A stretch of DNA of 24,044 bases from an uncultured Opitutales bacterium (lineage in GTDB: Bacteria; Verrucomicrobiota; Verrucomicrobiia; Opitutales; Intestinicryptomonadaceae): NCBI GenBank assembly GCA_900548275.1, contig URJY01000030.1, forward strand, positions 1 to 24,044, written 5' to 3'. Below, piece after piece: positions 1 to 8,666 of this stretch. The notes under the pieces were generated by a model, which made no database searches, was not told where the DNA came from, and worked only from the letters and a program-made list of their open reading frames with translations. The translations under genes were made by a program, and so were the position numbers. Positions within the stretch are counted from its first letter, which is position 1, and each line of letters starts with the position of its first letter.

Positions 1-22
1 GCTCCTACCGTCGCGTGGGTTC

Positions 23-50
23 TTGCGCCGTTATAAAATGTACGGCGCAA
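23..50 (-). terminator. Perfect 9-bp hairpin after the first minus-strand gene
   Basis: TTGCGCCGT at 23-31 pairs exactly with ACGGCGCAA at 42-50 around a 10-nt AT-rich loop. It lies 16 nt beyond the stop codon of the leftward gene ending at 66, so it could end that transcript. No T-tract follows on either strand, unlike the other terminators here, so it may be only a 3'-end stabilising hairpin. Confidence 0.35.
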
Positions 51-65
51 TTCATACCCATTACA

Positions 66-2909
66 CTACTCGGCGATTATTTCGTAGAAAACGGCGGGCT
101 CTTTCATCTTGGATGTGTCGAGCTTTATCTCCGCATTTCCAGAAAGACCTTCCGCGAGCTTTTCGGTTCTCGTACCGTTCAACTTCAGCGCGTAGAGGGC
201 GTATTTTTTGCCGTCGTCGCGCTTCGGCAGGGCGATTTTCGCGGAAAGCTTGCCGACGCGCAAAAGAATCGGTTGCCGTCCCCTGAATTTCAACGCCTCG
301 CGCGATTTCGAAACCTTGAAGTCGGTCGCAACGGTGTCGGTTGCGTAGACCAAGACGGCGCGGGACGTTTCGGCAAGCGTCTTGCCGTCCACGGCGACAA
401 TCCCAACCGACGCGGGAACGTCGGTAGACTCCACTTCGAGCACGCCGAGCTTTTCGTTCTTCGTCTCGGGCTTGAGCGCAACGGCTTCGCTCTTGGGGGT
501 GACGACCCGCACAAGGCGTTCCTTCAGGCGGAAGACGATTTCGCCCGTGTCGCTCTGGAATATTCCCTCGGACGGCTTTGAAAGGTTGCCCGCGGGCAGG
601 ATACCGCGCGATTTCAGTTCGTCGGCGAATTTGTCGAGGTCGAACTTTTCGCCGCCCGCCTTGCCCGCAACCGACGCGTTCTGGAGCATTTCCGATTCGG
701 CGTAGCCCGTCGGGGGCAGCACGATGTCGGGCTTCGGGGCGCGCGTGTCGGCGATATTCGGCATTTTACGCGCATCGGGAAAGTCGATTGCAAAGCCCGT
801 CATAAACGAGATTTTCGACTGCTCGGGGTTGACCGCCTTTGTCGCCGCAACGTCGGAACTAAGGAATTTGTCGGTAAAGACGAGGTCGACGCGGTGGGGC
901 GATTTCTTCACGTCGCCGCGGTAGAAGAAGCAGTATGTCAGAAATTCGTTCGCGCGAAGAATCGGATTTTTCGAGACTTCGGCGTGCCCGAAAACGCCCT
1001 CTCCGCGCTTTTCGATTGCAACGTCGTGAATCGTCAGATTGTCGAAATTCTGGAGCGCGGCGAGCGCGGGGAACGCCACGCCCGACTCGTGCTTGTACGG
1101 ATTCCAGTGGCAGTGCTGCCATTCGGTAAGCACCATAGGTCTGTCCGCCATCCGCTTTGCGGCGGCGGCGCGGAAGTGGCGCATGGGTTCTCCGATTTCG
1201 AGCGCGCTGCCCTGCGGCGTTCTCGAGTCGGCAGCCATAAAGTTGGTGCCGTGGGCGAAGTAAACGTTCTGCGCCATATATTCGCCGCCCTCCGCGCTCA
1301 TGCGCATCAAATCGACGCGCACGCCGCAGTTGAACTGGTGCAGGGGCGCGGTGAATTTTTCCTCGTTGCGCACGACGTTTTCGCAGTACTTGAGGAAGTC
1401 GGCAATGCGCTCGCGCATAAACAGACTGCGGTCGAGGCTCGAGTTGAACTTGCCGTTGCCGAAAACCTTTATCCCCGAGAAATCCGAAAAATTGGTCGGC
1501 AGCCTTTCGCGCTCCCAAGCAGCCTTAAGATTTTCGATTGTGCCGTACTTTTTTTCGAGCCACGCGCGGAATTCGGAGTCGGCATACGCGATTGTGTCGG
1601 GGCGCAGCCTGATGTTCGTGTAGCAGCCGATTTCCATTTCGTTGAAATATTCGGTCGTCGCTATCGCGGGGTCGTCCTTCCACTTTTTGCCCGTGTAGGG
1701 GTTGACGTGGTTGAGCTGCATGGCGACGAGCTTGCGCCAAGCCTCGCGCTTCGACTTGTCGCCGAGAGCCATCTCGAGCTTTACGCTGTTTCTGTCCGCC
1801 CACTTGAACGACGGGTCGCCCAAGTCGTGGCTGGCGAGGTGCAGGTGGGTGTAGACGCCCTCGCGCGCCATCGCGTAGAGGAAGTAGTCGTACATATCGA
1901 GAACTTCGGGCTTCATTTGATAGGGCGCGTCGAACTCCTTTTCGCCGCCCATCGACAGACGCCAGCGAACGAGATTGTAGCCCTGTTTACGCGCGGCGCG
2001 GGCGAGCACGTCGATGTCCTCTTTTGTCTTGATTCTCTTGAAGAACCAGTCCCCCGGACGCCAGTTCGTGCCCTTGAATTTCACGCGTTTGTCGGGGGCT
2101 TTTTCGAAGGCGAAAGTGCCGTCGGGCATAACCTTGAGGCGTCCGAATTTGCCTGCGGGCGCATCGCCCATATCGGCGGAAACGTCGAGCGCGGAGCCGT
2201 CCGCGACCTCCAAGTCGGACACGTCGATGGGCTTCCATTCGTCTGGCTTGAATTCGAAAAGTTCGCAGGTTTGCACGTCTTTGCGCGAAAGCGTCGCGCC
2301 GAAAATGTTCCACGCCGCATAGCGCGTCGACGAAAACGTGATTTTTTTAATCGGGCGGCGGGCGAGATTGTAGCGGCTAAGATAGACCACGCCCCTGTCG
2401 TTCTCCTTGTCCTCGACATAGACGGGCAGGGCGTTGTCGCCGATTCTTTCTTCGAAAGTCGAAATCGCCTCGCTGTCCTTTTTAACCCAAAAAGTGTCTT
2501 TCATTCCGTCGGCGTATTCAACGATGATGCGCCCGATGTTTTTGTTCTGGTTTGCAACGCGCGTGTTTTTGCCCGACGAATGCAGTACGTACAGGAAATA
2601 CGAAACGGTCGGCTTTTCGCCGAAGTCTATCGTCGCCGAACGCGTTCTGGGCGCGCGCGGAGAGGCGAGCGTCAGCGCGAACAGTCCGCCGTCGGAGTCT
2701 TTGGCGAGCCTGAAATCGACGCCGCCGAATTTCCCAGACTTGATTTTTTTGAGCGGATAAAACTCTCCGTCGTCGCCCTCGGCGTCAACCGATATGTTTA
2801 CGCACGCCGAAAGGTCGAGCGGTTTGTCGGCGGGCACTTTGCGGGCGCAAAATGCCGAAACCGCCGAAAGAAGAAGACAGACAAAAGCCAGTACCGTTTT
2901 TTTCATCAT
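66..2909 (-). CDS. Secreted GH-A clan glycoside hydrolase, GH42/GH5-like (about 947 aa)
   Basis: Predicted exported hydrolase acting on beta-linked glycans. The N-terminus (MMKKTVLAFVCLLL, then VSAFCA) is a signal peptide; the Cys just after it might be a lipobox but the fit is poor. Residues about 25-250 look like a beta-rich accessory region. A TIM barrel seems to begin at FKGTNWRPGDWFF, a typical GH5/GH42 opening. Candidate acid/base Glu424 sits in YFNEMEIG, the Asn-Glu motif of clan GH-A, and candidate nucleophile Glu596 in VLTEWQHCHW. The stretch WLEKKYGTIENLKAAW is typical of GH42-like enzymes and recurs in the two lipoproteins at 8667 and 11403. The C-terminal 200 residues look like beta-sandwich material. 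An in-frame ATG at 2930 exists, but a GGAG at 2916-2919 supports 2909 (or the adjacent ATG at 2906). Exact family and substrate cannot be assigned by eye. Confidence 0.85.
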   Translation of the reverse strand: MMKKTVLAFVCLLLSAVSAFCARKVPADKPLDLSACVNISVDAEGDDGEFYPLKKIKSGKFGGVDFRLAKDSDGGLFALTLASPRAPRTRSATIDFGEKPTVSYFLYVLHSSGKNTRVANQNKNIGRIIVEYADGMKDTFWVKKDSEAISTFEERIGDNALPVYVEDKENDRGVVYLSRYNLARRPIKKITFSSTRYAAWNIFGATLSRKDVQTCELFEFKPDEWKPIDVSDLEVADGSALDVSADMGDAPAGKFGRLKVMPDGTFAFEKAPDKRVKFKGTNWRPGDWFFKRIKTKEDIDVLARAARKQGYNLVRWRLSMGGEKEFDAPYQMKPEVLDMYDYFLYAMAREGVYTHLHLASHDLGDPSFKWADRNSVKLEMALGDKSKREAWRKLVAMQLNHVNPYTGKKWKDDPAIATTEYFNEMEIGCYTNIRLRPDTIAYADSEFRAWLEKKYGTIENLKAAWERERLPTNFSDFSGIKVFGNGKFNSSLDRSLFMRERIADFLKYCENVVRNEEKFTAPLHQFNCGVRVDLMRMSAEGGEYMAQNVYFAHGTNFMAADSRTPQGSALEIGEPMRHFRAAAAKRMADRPMVLTEWQHCHWNPYKHESGVAFPALAALQNFDNLTIHDVAIEKRGEGVFGHAEVSKNPILRANEFLTYCFFYRGDVKKSPHRVDLVFTDKFLSSDVAATKAVNPEQSKISFMTGFAIDFPDARKMPNIADTRAPKPDIVLPPTGYAESEMLQNASVAGKAGGEKFDLDKFADELKSRGILPAGNLSKPSEGIFQSDTGEIVFRLKERLVRVVTPKSEAVALKPETKNEKLGVLEVESTDVPASVGIVAVDGKTLAETSRAVLVYATDTVATDFKVSKSREALKFRGRQPILLRVGKLSAKIALPKRDDGKKYALYALKLNGTRTEKLAEGLSGNAEIKLDTSKMKEPAVFYEIIAE

Positions 2910-2915
2910 ATAAAA

Positions 2916-2919
2916 CTCC
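2916..2919 (-). promoter_or_regulatory. Ribosome binding site that decides the start at 2909/2906
   Basis: The minus strand reads GGAG six nucleotides before the first ATG of an ATG-ATG pair. The in-frame ATG at 2930 lies upstream of this site and would add seven non-hydrophobic residues before the signal peptide, so it is unlikely to be used. Confidence 0.55.
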
Positions 2920-2946
2920 GAGTTGGACACACCTTAATTAAAGACC

Positions 2947-2975
2947 GAAATAGAAAAAAATCCCTAATTTGTCAA
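2947..2975 (-). promoter_or_regulatory. Sigma-70-like promoter for the GH-A hydrolase gene
   Basis: On the minus strand TTGACA (2970-2975) is followed after exactly 17 nt by TATTTC (2947-2952). The -35 box is a perfect consensus match and the -10 box is partial. The leader would be about 30 nt. No clear terminator lies between this site and the end of the GH123-like gene at 3066, so readthrough from that gene is also possible. Confidence 0.5.
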
Positions 2976-3065
2976 CAAAATACATCATCGCAAAAAGGGA
3001 GAAAACGGCGGGCGAAGTTCGCAACCCCGTCCGCCATTTCCGAAAATGTCCGCGAATAAGCCGCC

Positions 3066-6000
3066 CTACTTCGCCTTTTTCGAAAGCCGCTCTATGTGCT
3101 CGGCGATTTCGTTGCGAAGCCCGACGGTATACGCGTCGGGGTTGGGCATAAATTCGGCGGAATTTCTCGCCCCCGGGTTGGGATAGACCGCGTACGACTT
3201 GATTTTTTCGACCGTCGCAAGCGCGGCTTTGTCGCCCGTCTGCTTGGCGAGTTTTTCGAGAATGAGGAAGTATTCGAAGTCTTCCTGCCCATCGCGCACC
3301 GACTCCATTCTCACCGACGAGAAAATCTCGTTCCGACCGACGAGTTCGCCCGAATAGATGAAGTAGCCGTCGCCGTTGGGGAAGCGGTTGCGGCGTTTGA
3401 TTCCGGGGGCGGGCGCGCTGATTCTGTCTTTGTGCATACCCCACTTGAAGGGGTTTTGCATATACCAGTCCACCCCCCAGTATTCGTAGCCGAGGAAGCC
3501 GCCCGCAAAGCAGTACGCAGCCATAATGCGCTCCTGCGCGTTGTAGGGCGTGTCTATGCAATAGTTGCCGTCGGTGGTAAAGACTTTCTGCTGTCCCTGC
3601 GCGTCGATTTTTACGATTTCCGCGGGCGTTGCGGCGGCGGATACGTTCAGCCCCCATACGTTGACCTGTTTTTCGAGCGGTTCGGCATAGCCCCAAGTGC
3701 TCGTGTAAACCCTCGCCTCGGGGGCGTTTTTGTGGATTAGCCCGAAATAGGTGTTGAGCATTGTGGCGACGTTCTTTTCCCAATAGTACGGCTCGTCCGA
3801 CATAAACAGGATGAATTTTTCGGCCCAGCCCTTTTCGCGGATGTGGTCGTATACGAGCTTTACGCGCTGCGAGACGGCGTTGACGTACTCGGGCTTCGGC
3901 TTGGAGTAGTCTTTCGTATCGGCGTAGGGCCACGCGCCGTCGTAGGGTCTGATTCCGTCGACGTTCGGGATGGGATTGCCGAACGCGTGCCCAGGGAGAA
4001 GGTTCAAATACATCATCGGCAGACCGAGCTCCTCGAACGAGAGCTTGCAGAATTTGTCGAATTCGGTGAAGTCCACGGAGTATTTGCCGTTCTCGATTTT
4101 AAATTCGAGGCGGTCGGGATGGTCTACGGAGACGCGTTTCGTCGCCATAAACCGCTGAAGCTCGGTGCGGTCGTAGAACTTGTTTGTTATGCCCTTTTCG
4201 GTGATGTTGGGTCGCCATCCGCCGCGGCTTCCCTCGCTGCGCTTGTCGAACAACGCCATCAGGTGCGTTTTTTTCGGCAGGGCGAAGTCGAAAATCCGCA
4301 CTTCGTAGGGCAGCGATTCGACGATTTTGCCGCCGTTTTTAAATTCCACAATGCCCTTGTAAACGCCCGCCTTTGTGTTTTCGTCCGCCTTGAATTCAAT
4401 CCAGACCGATTCGGTTTTGTTCGGCGAAAGGTCGAAGGATTTCTGCGGAATAATCGGGTCGGGATAGACTTCCGCCATCGAGTTGGGCGGAACGCAAAGC
4501 TCGTGGAATTTAAGCTCGGTGAAGCCGTAGTAGTTCGACTTCGAGTCGACCACAACGTAGCCCGCAACCGCCGTCTGCGACGGCGAAAGCTTGGAACCGT
4601 CGGCGGAAACGGCTTCCGAGACGCAAATTTCCGTTCCGTTAAGACGCGTGTTTGCGCGAACCGCAATCTGGAGATTTTCGACCTCGTTGCGTGCGAGCGC
4701 GATTTTCGCCGCCGATTTCTCGGCGGGCGGCGCGTAGAACGGGAACACCTTTACGACCGTGTTGACCTGCCACGCCGCGACTTTTCCGTTTTTGTCCGAA
4801 TCGAACGCGGTTTTGTATTCGTAGCGTTCGGCGCGGCGAACCGAACCGAAGAACGCCTGCGAGACGGCGCAGTCGGTAATTCCCGACTCGTTGATGTTCA
4901 CGATGAACGTGCCCTTCTCGAAGCGGTTTTGCGCGACGATTGCGTTGAACTGCCAGTCGTCGGAGGCCTCCGTTTTACCGTTTACGTATGTGGTTGTGCG
5001 CGAGCGGTATTTGGAATGGCTAAGGCGCGGGATACGCACCGCGCGGTCTTTCGATTTCACCTTCACGATGTACATATACGAGCCGCGCGGAACGACCACG
5101 TTTTGCTGCATTCCGTACCAAACCCTGTCGTCTTTCGAAATTTTGAGGTTCAACGCCTTTTTGCCGTCGATGTCCACAACCTTGGCTTCGTCGGTCGTGC
5201 CCGAGCGGGGATTCCACGCGTCAAGCCCATTTTCGAACATCGGGTTTTTGAGCAGGTTCGACTTCGACCGCACGATTTTCTCGAAAGCGTCGGCGTCGAC
5301 GGCGGTGCGCGTGTCCGCCTGTTGGTCGCTCATAACGTAGCTCGACTGTTTTGTGCCGCCCGTTTTGACAATCTGGTTCTTTCTGTCGCGTTTGAGGTAG
5401 AGCGAATATTGAACTTCTGTCTTGGGCGCAATCGGGTCGAGCTGGAAGAGCATATACTCGCCCATCAGCATAAAATCGACTTTCTTGCCGCCCCTGTAGA
5501 GCGCGAAATCGGACTGCGGAAAATTGCCCGCCGAAAGGCGTTTGAACGGAATGTACCCCAAGCCCGCCTGCGAAGCCTCGCCGTCGACATTGAACACCGA
5601 CGCGAGCAGGCGCACGTCGTATTCGTCGGGCGATACGTCCCACGCGTCGGCTTCAAGCTCGCGCGAAATCGAGAGCTTTTCGGGCTTTTCAACCTTGTAC
5701 GAAAGCGCAATGCCGTCGCGCTTAAGCTCGAGACTGAGCGAATCGAAATACGCGTCGCCGCCCGAAATGTGCGCGACAGTGCCTATGTTCATCGACTTAT
5801 AGCCCTCGGGAATCTCCACTTCGGTCTCGAGCTTCGTCCAGTCCTGCGTGCCTTTGAGCGCCTTTTTGGGATAGAAGAAAAGCGTCTTCTTTTCGCGGTC
5901 GACGGGGAAAACCGCCACGTAGAAGCGCACGCCCTGCTCGTTGCCGACAACACGCGCGTTTTCCGACTTAACCCACATCGAAACCTTTCCCTTCGACGGC

Positions 6001-6590
6001 GAGACGGCGAACGGGCGTTTTACGGCAATCCAATTCGCCTTTGCGCCCTCCCTTACGTGCGTGTGAACCGATTTCTTCCCCTTGTAGGCGACTTCCGTCG
6101 AAATGGAGTTGACGTGGTCGGCGTCCATATCCTTTTGCGACCAGCCGTTGTCGTCCACGGCGTCCATTTTTTCGAACGACTCCCTGAACATCGAGCTGCC
6201 GAAATCGAGATAGTCGGGCTGCTCGAGGGCGGCGTTGGCGTTGTAGTAAATCCAAATGCGCGTTGCGCCCGAGGGCGCACAATCGACGGGCAGGATTATC
6301 GACGCCTTTTTGCCGATTCGCTCCGCGTCGGGATGAACCGCCCAGAGCAGCTCGCTGCCGTTCTCGCCGACTACGCGTATGCTCTTTTTCTTTTTCCCGA
6401 CAAGCCCCAGTTCGGACGCTGGGATTTTTATTATGTCGCCCTCGGCGGGTTTTTCGCCCGAGTTCGAAACGTCCACCGCTATGCGGTTCGAAGCGGGAAC
6501 GCCACCGTCGAGATAGAGCGGAAAGTGCCACGGCGTGCCGAAAGCCGCGCCCGCGGCGAGCAAAAGGGCAATGGATAACAGTTTTTTCAT
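3066..6590 (-). CDS. Secreted multidomain GH123/DUF4091-like glycoside hydrolase (1174 aa)
   Basis: Signal peptide MKKLLSIALLLAAGAAFG. An N-terminal beta-sandwich (about 20-130, ending in RIWIYYNA) precedes two carbohydrate-binding-like jellyroll segments; the second contains the CBM4/9-style phrase NPMFENGLDAW. The motif LARNEVENLQIAVRA is typical of the domain before the GH123/DUF4091 barrel. The barrel carries FILFMSDEPYYW with Asp932-Glu933, matching the adjacent Asp-Glu pair of GH123 beta-N-acetylgalactosaminidases, which work by substrate-assisted catalysis. The C-terminal SVRMESVRDGQEDFEY is the DUF4091 signature. Much longer than simple GH123 proteins because of the added binding domains. 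An in-frame upstream ATG (6953) would run through the divergent spacer; 6590 is preferred because of the signal peptide and a strong SD at 6602-6609. GalNAc specificity is inference from the family. Confidence 0.85.
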   Translation of the reverse strand: MKKLLSIALLLAAGAAFGTPWHFPLYLDGGVPASNRIAVDVSNSGEKPAEGDIIKIPASELGLVGKKKKSIRVVGENGSELLWAVHPDAERIGKKASIILPVDCAPSGATRIWIYYNANAALEQPDYLDFGSSMFRESFEKMDAVDDNGWSQKDMDADHVNSISTEVAYKGKKSVHTHVREGAKANWIAVKRPFAVSPSKGKVSMWVKSENARVVGNEQGVRFYVAVFPVDREKKTLFFYPKKALKGTQDWTKLETEVEIPEGYKSMNIGTVAHISGGDAYFDSLSLELKRDGIALSYKVEKPEKLSISRELEADAWDVSPDEYDVRLLASVFNVDGEASQAGLGYIPFKRLSAGNFPQSDFALYRGGKKVDFMLMGEYMLFQLDPIAPKTEVQYSLYLKRDRKNQIVKTGGTKQSSYVMSDQQADTRTAVDADAFEKIVRSKSNLLKNPMFENGLDAWNPRSGTTDEAKVVDIDGKKALNLKISKDDRVWYGMQQNVVVPRGSYMYIVKVKSKDRAVRIPRLSHSKYRSRTTTYVNGKTEASDDWQFNAIVAQNRFEKGTFIVNINESGITDCAVSQAFFGSVRRAERYEYKTAFDSDKNGKVAAWQVNTVVKVFPFYAPPAEKSAAKIALARNEVENLQIAVRANTRLNGTEICVSEAVSADGSKLSPSQTAVAGYVVVDSKSNYYGFTELKFHELCVPPNSMAEVYPDPIIPQKSFDLSPNKTESVWIEFKADENTKAGVYKGIVEFKNGGKIVESLPYEVRIFDFALPKKTHLMALFDKRSEGSRGGWRPNITEKGITNKFYDRTELQRFMATKRVSVDHPDRLEFKIENGKYSVDFTEFDKFCKLSFEELGLPMMYLNLLPGHAFGNPIPNVDGIRPYDGAWPYADTKDYSKPKPEYVNAVSQRVKLVYDHIREKGWAEKFILFMSDEPYYWEKNVATMLNTYFGLIHKNAPEARVYTSTWGYAEPLEKQVNVWGLNVSAAATPAEIVKIDAQGQQKVFTTDGNYCIDTPYNAQERIMAAYCFAGGFLGYEYWGVDWYMQNPFKWGMHKDRISAPAPGIKRRNRFPNGDGYFIYSGELVGRNEIFSSVRMESVRDGQEDFEYFLILEKLAKQTGDKAALATVEKIKSYAVYPNPGARNSAEFMPNPDAYTVGLRNEIAEHIERLSKKAK

Positions 6591-6601
6591 AGACAATATA
6601 T

Positions 6602-6609
6602 CTCCTCCT
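6602..6609 (-). promoter_or_regulatory. Strong Shine-Dalgarno for the GH123-like gene
   Basis: The minus strand reads AGGAGGAG, the best ribosome binding site in the window, with 11 nt before the ATG at 6590. It fixes the start at the signal peptide and excludes the longer upstream reading frame. Most other genes here have no recognisable SD, so this gene may be translated unusually strongly. Confidence 0.6.
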
Positions 6610-6618
6610 GTGTGTTGA

Positions 6619-6634
6619 CGTATGCGTGTATACG
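6619..6634. repeat. Short inverted repeat in the divergent spacer, possible operator
   Basis: CGTAT at 6619-6623 and ATACG at 6630-6634 form a dyad with a 6-nt spacer, about 30-45 nt upstream of the GH123-like start codon. It lies between the leftward and rightward hydrolase genes, where a shared regulator could bind. The arms are short and no regulator gene is in the window, so this may be chance. Confidence 0.2.
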
Positions 6635-6686
6635 CTTGAAAGAAACCGATAATAAAAAACATCCGCACTGTAAAGGCTTTTTGTCG

Positions 6687-6715
6687 TTGACAGCAACGCC
6701 CCGAAAAATTACCAA
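6687..6715 (+). promoter_or_regulatory. Possible promoter of the fucosidase gene
   Basis: TTGACA (6687-6692) is followed after 17 nt by TACCAA (6710-6715). The -35 box is perfect and the -10 box matches three of six positions. The transcript would have a leader of about 30 nt before the ATG at 6751, with no Shine-Dalgarno visible. Confidence 0.35.
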
Positions 6716-6750
6716 TATTTTCCGAACAAATCTCATATCGCAATCTATAT

Positions 6751-8490
6751 ATGAAAGGCAAATTATCCAAAATTCTCGCAGTCGCCGCGTGCGCCTGCGC
6801 CCTGCAGACGCTTTCCGCCGCCACCGCATCCGACGCGGCGTCTTCGATGAAATCTCCGGGGGAAACCGCCGTGCGCTCGGGCGCGAAAGTTTCGGCAAAA
6901 CTGCCCGACCACCCGCTTGCGCCCGCCGAGTTCCGCCGCCCCGACGGCTGCAAACCGCAGCTTTACAAGCTCAACCTGCGCCAGATTTCGGATAAATACG
7001 GGGCGGAGACAATCAAACGCGGACGCGCCGAATACGCAAGAGTCGCCGCCGTCAACGAGCGCGGCAAGTGGAAGGCGGACGGCAAGTCGATAGACGCGCA
7101 CAAATGCCCCGAATGGTTTGTCGACGCAAAACTGGGCATTTTCATAGACTGGGGTTTGTGGTCGATTGCCTCTTGGGCACCCAAGCGCGAAAACGGCGCG
7201 ATGTATCCCGACTGGTACGAGTTGCGGATGTATTCGGACTTCACCCCCGATTCGCACTTCTACGGCTACCGAAGCTACCACGTCAAAAACTGGGGCGCGG
7301 ACTTCGAGCGCGACCACTTCATCCCGCTTTTCAAAGCCGAAAAATTCGACGCAAAAGGGCTTGTCGAAGTCTTCGCAAAGGCGGGCGCAAAATACGTAGT
7401 GCCGTTCAACAAGCACCATTCGGGCTTCTGCCTTTGGGACTGCTCGTACACACTGCGCGACACCGTGGATATGGGTCCGCGCCGCGACATCGTGCGCGAA
7501 ATCGCGGATGCCTGCGCCGCGCAAAAGCTCAAGTTAGGCTTCTATATGAGCCTTACCGAATGGGACTACCCCGTCGTAGATAAAGACGGCAAAATGCGCA
7601 ACTTTGCGTGGGGCAAAACGCTCGACTACTCGCCCGATATGGAATACAAGGCTTCGGGAAAAATCGCGGTCGAAGACTATGTGAAGGAGTACCTCGTGCC
7701 GCAGGCCGTCGAGTTCATCGACAAGTATTCGCCCGACATCCTGTGGTTCGACGGCGAATGGCGCGTGCCCGCAACCGAGCTCGGCGGCTACGACATCGCC
7801 GCATACTTCTACAACGTAAACGAGGGCAAAAAACAGGTCGCCGTCAACGATAGATACGGCGAGGGCACGCCGCAGGAAGTGGCGCACAAGGGCGGCAAAA
7901 AGCTCAAAAAGCTTCTCCGCGCAATCCGCGGCGACTTCTTCACCGACGAATTCGGCGACACCGCCGACAGTATCGACCCCGCAAAATACCATCCGTGGGA
8001 GGCGTGCAGGGGCATCAGCCAGTCGTACGGCAACAACTGGCAGGACGACGAATCGAACGTGCTGACATCGGCGGAATTCATCTCGATGTTCGCCGACACA
8101 GTGGCGCGCGGCGGAAACCTGCTTCTGCTCGTAAACCTCGACGGACAGGGCGCGATTCCCGAAATCCAGAAAAAGCGTCTGCTCGACATCGGGCAGTGGC
8201 TTTCAAAGTACGGGCGCGCGATTTACGCAACGCGCATAATCGCGCCGTTCGCGACGGACGAAATAGCCTACACGCGCTCGAAAGACGGCAAGACGGCGTT
8301 CGCGATAGTCAAAAAGCCCGCGCCCGAAATGAAGCTTGCGGTCGCGCCGAAAGACGGTTCGGAAATCGTCGAAGTCGCGACGGGCGAAAAAATCGGATGG
8401 CGCAAGACGGACGGCGGCGCGGCAATCTCGCTGCCTGCAAGTCTGGCGCAGGCAAAGCTGCCCTTCGCGCTCGAGATAAAGCTGAAGTAG
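6751..8490 (+). CDS. Secreted alpha-L-fucosidase, GH29 family (579 aa)
   Basis: Hydrolyses terminal alpha-L-fucose from glycans. The GH29 barrel starts near residue 122 with WFVDAKLGIFIDWGLWS, followed by the active-site His pair in NKHHSGFCLWDC. The candidate catalytic nucleophile Asp334 is in ILWFDGEW, the position occupied by the GH29 nucleophile. A C-terminal beta-sandwich follows, and the length fits the family. The N-terminus (KILAVAACACALQTLSA) is a short signal peptide, probably cleaved near Ser-Ala; VAAC could be a lipobox but the hydrophobic stretch before it is short. The ATG at 6751 has no SD. A terminator at 8526 suggests a single-gene transcript. Linkage preference (alpha-1,2, -1,3/4 or -1,6) cannot be read from the sequence. 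Confidence 0.93.
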   Translation: MKGKLSKILAVAACACALQTLSAATASDAASSMKSPGETAVRSGAKVSAKLPDHPLAPAEFRRPDGCKPQLYKLNLRQISDKYGAETIKRGRAEYARVAAVNERGKWKADGKSIDAHKCPEWFVDAKLGIFIDWGLWSIASWAPKRENGAMYPDWYELRMYSDFTPDSHFYGYRSYHVKNWGADFERDHFIPLFKAEKFDAKGLVEVFAKAGAKYVVPFNKHHSGFCLWDCSYTLRDTVDMGPRRDIVREIADACAAQKLKLGFYMSLTEWDYPVVDKDGKMRNFAWGKTLDYSPDMEYKASGKIAVEDYVKEYLVPQAVEFIDKYSPDILWFDGEWRVPATELGGYDIAAYFYNVNEGKKQVAVNDRYGEGTPQEVAHKGGKKLKKLLRAIRGDFFTDEFGDTADSIDPAKYHPWEACRGISQSYGNNWQDDESNVLTSAEFISMFADTVARGGNLLLLVNLDGQGAIPEIQKKRLLDIGQWLSKYGRAIYATRIIAPFATDEIAYTRSKDGKTAFAIVKKPAPEMKLAVAPKDGSEIVEVATGEKIGWRKTDGGAAISLPASLAQAKLPFALEIKLK

Positions 8491-8525
8491 GACGCGCAAA
8501 ACGGGCGCATTCGCAACCCGTTCGG

Positions 8526-8550
8526 AAAGCCCGAGTTTTCGGGCTTTTTT
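8526..8550 (+). terminator. Rho-independent terminator after the fucosidase gene
   Basis: AAAGCCCGA (8526-8534) pairs with TCGGGCTTT (8539-8547) around a 4-nt loop and runs straight into a T-tract. It lies 35 nt past the stop codon. Confidence 0.85.
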
Positions 8551-8572
8551 GTTTTTCCGCACAATTTGTTTC

Positions 8573-8600
8573 TTGACCGTCTTGGGGTTTTGTTTATTTC
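8573..8600 (+). promoter_or_regulatory. Likely promoter of the first GH42-like lipoprotein
   Basis: TTGACC (8573-8578), a 16-nt spacer and TATTTC (8595-8600). The -10 hexamer is the same as in the promoter at 2947-2952. It starts just after the preceding terminator. The leader would be about 60 nt and contains GGAGG near 8636, which is too far from the ATG at 8667 to act as its SD. Confidence 0.45.
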
Positions 8601-8666
8601 CCTTGATTCGTATCGCTTCCGTACATCGACGGGGCGGAGGACTAACCACAACATATTGAAAGCGTG

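Noticed and set aside
894..3059. 721-codon open frame on the plus strand
   Set aside because: It lies antisense to the GH-A hydrolase. Its translation is rich in Val, Ala, Arg and His without domain motifs, as expected from GC-biased third positions.
3843..6578. 911-codon open frame on the plus strand
   Set aside because: It is antisense to the GH123-like gene, which has a signal peptide, a strong SD and family motifs. The plus-strand product has none.
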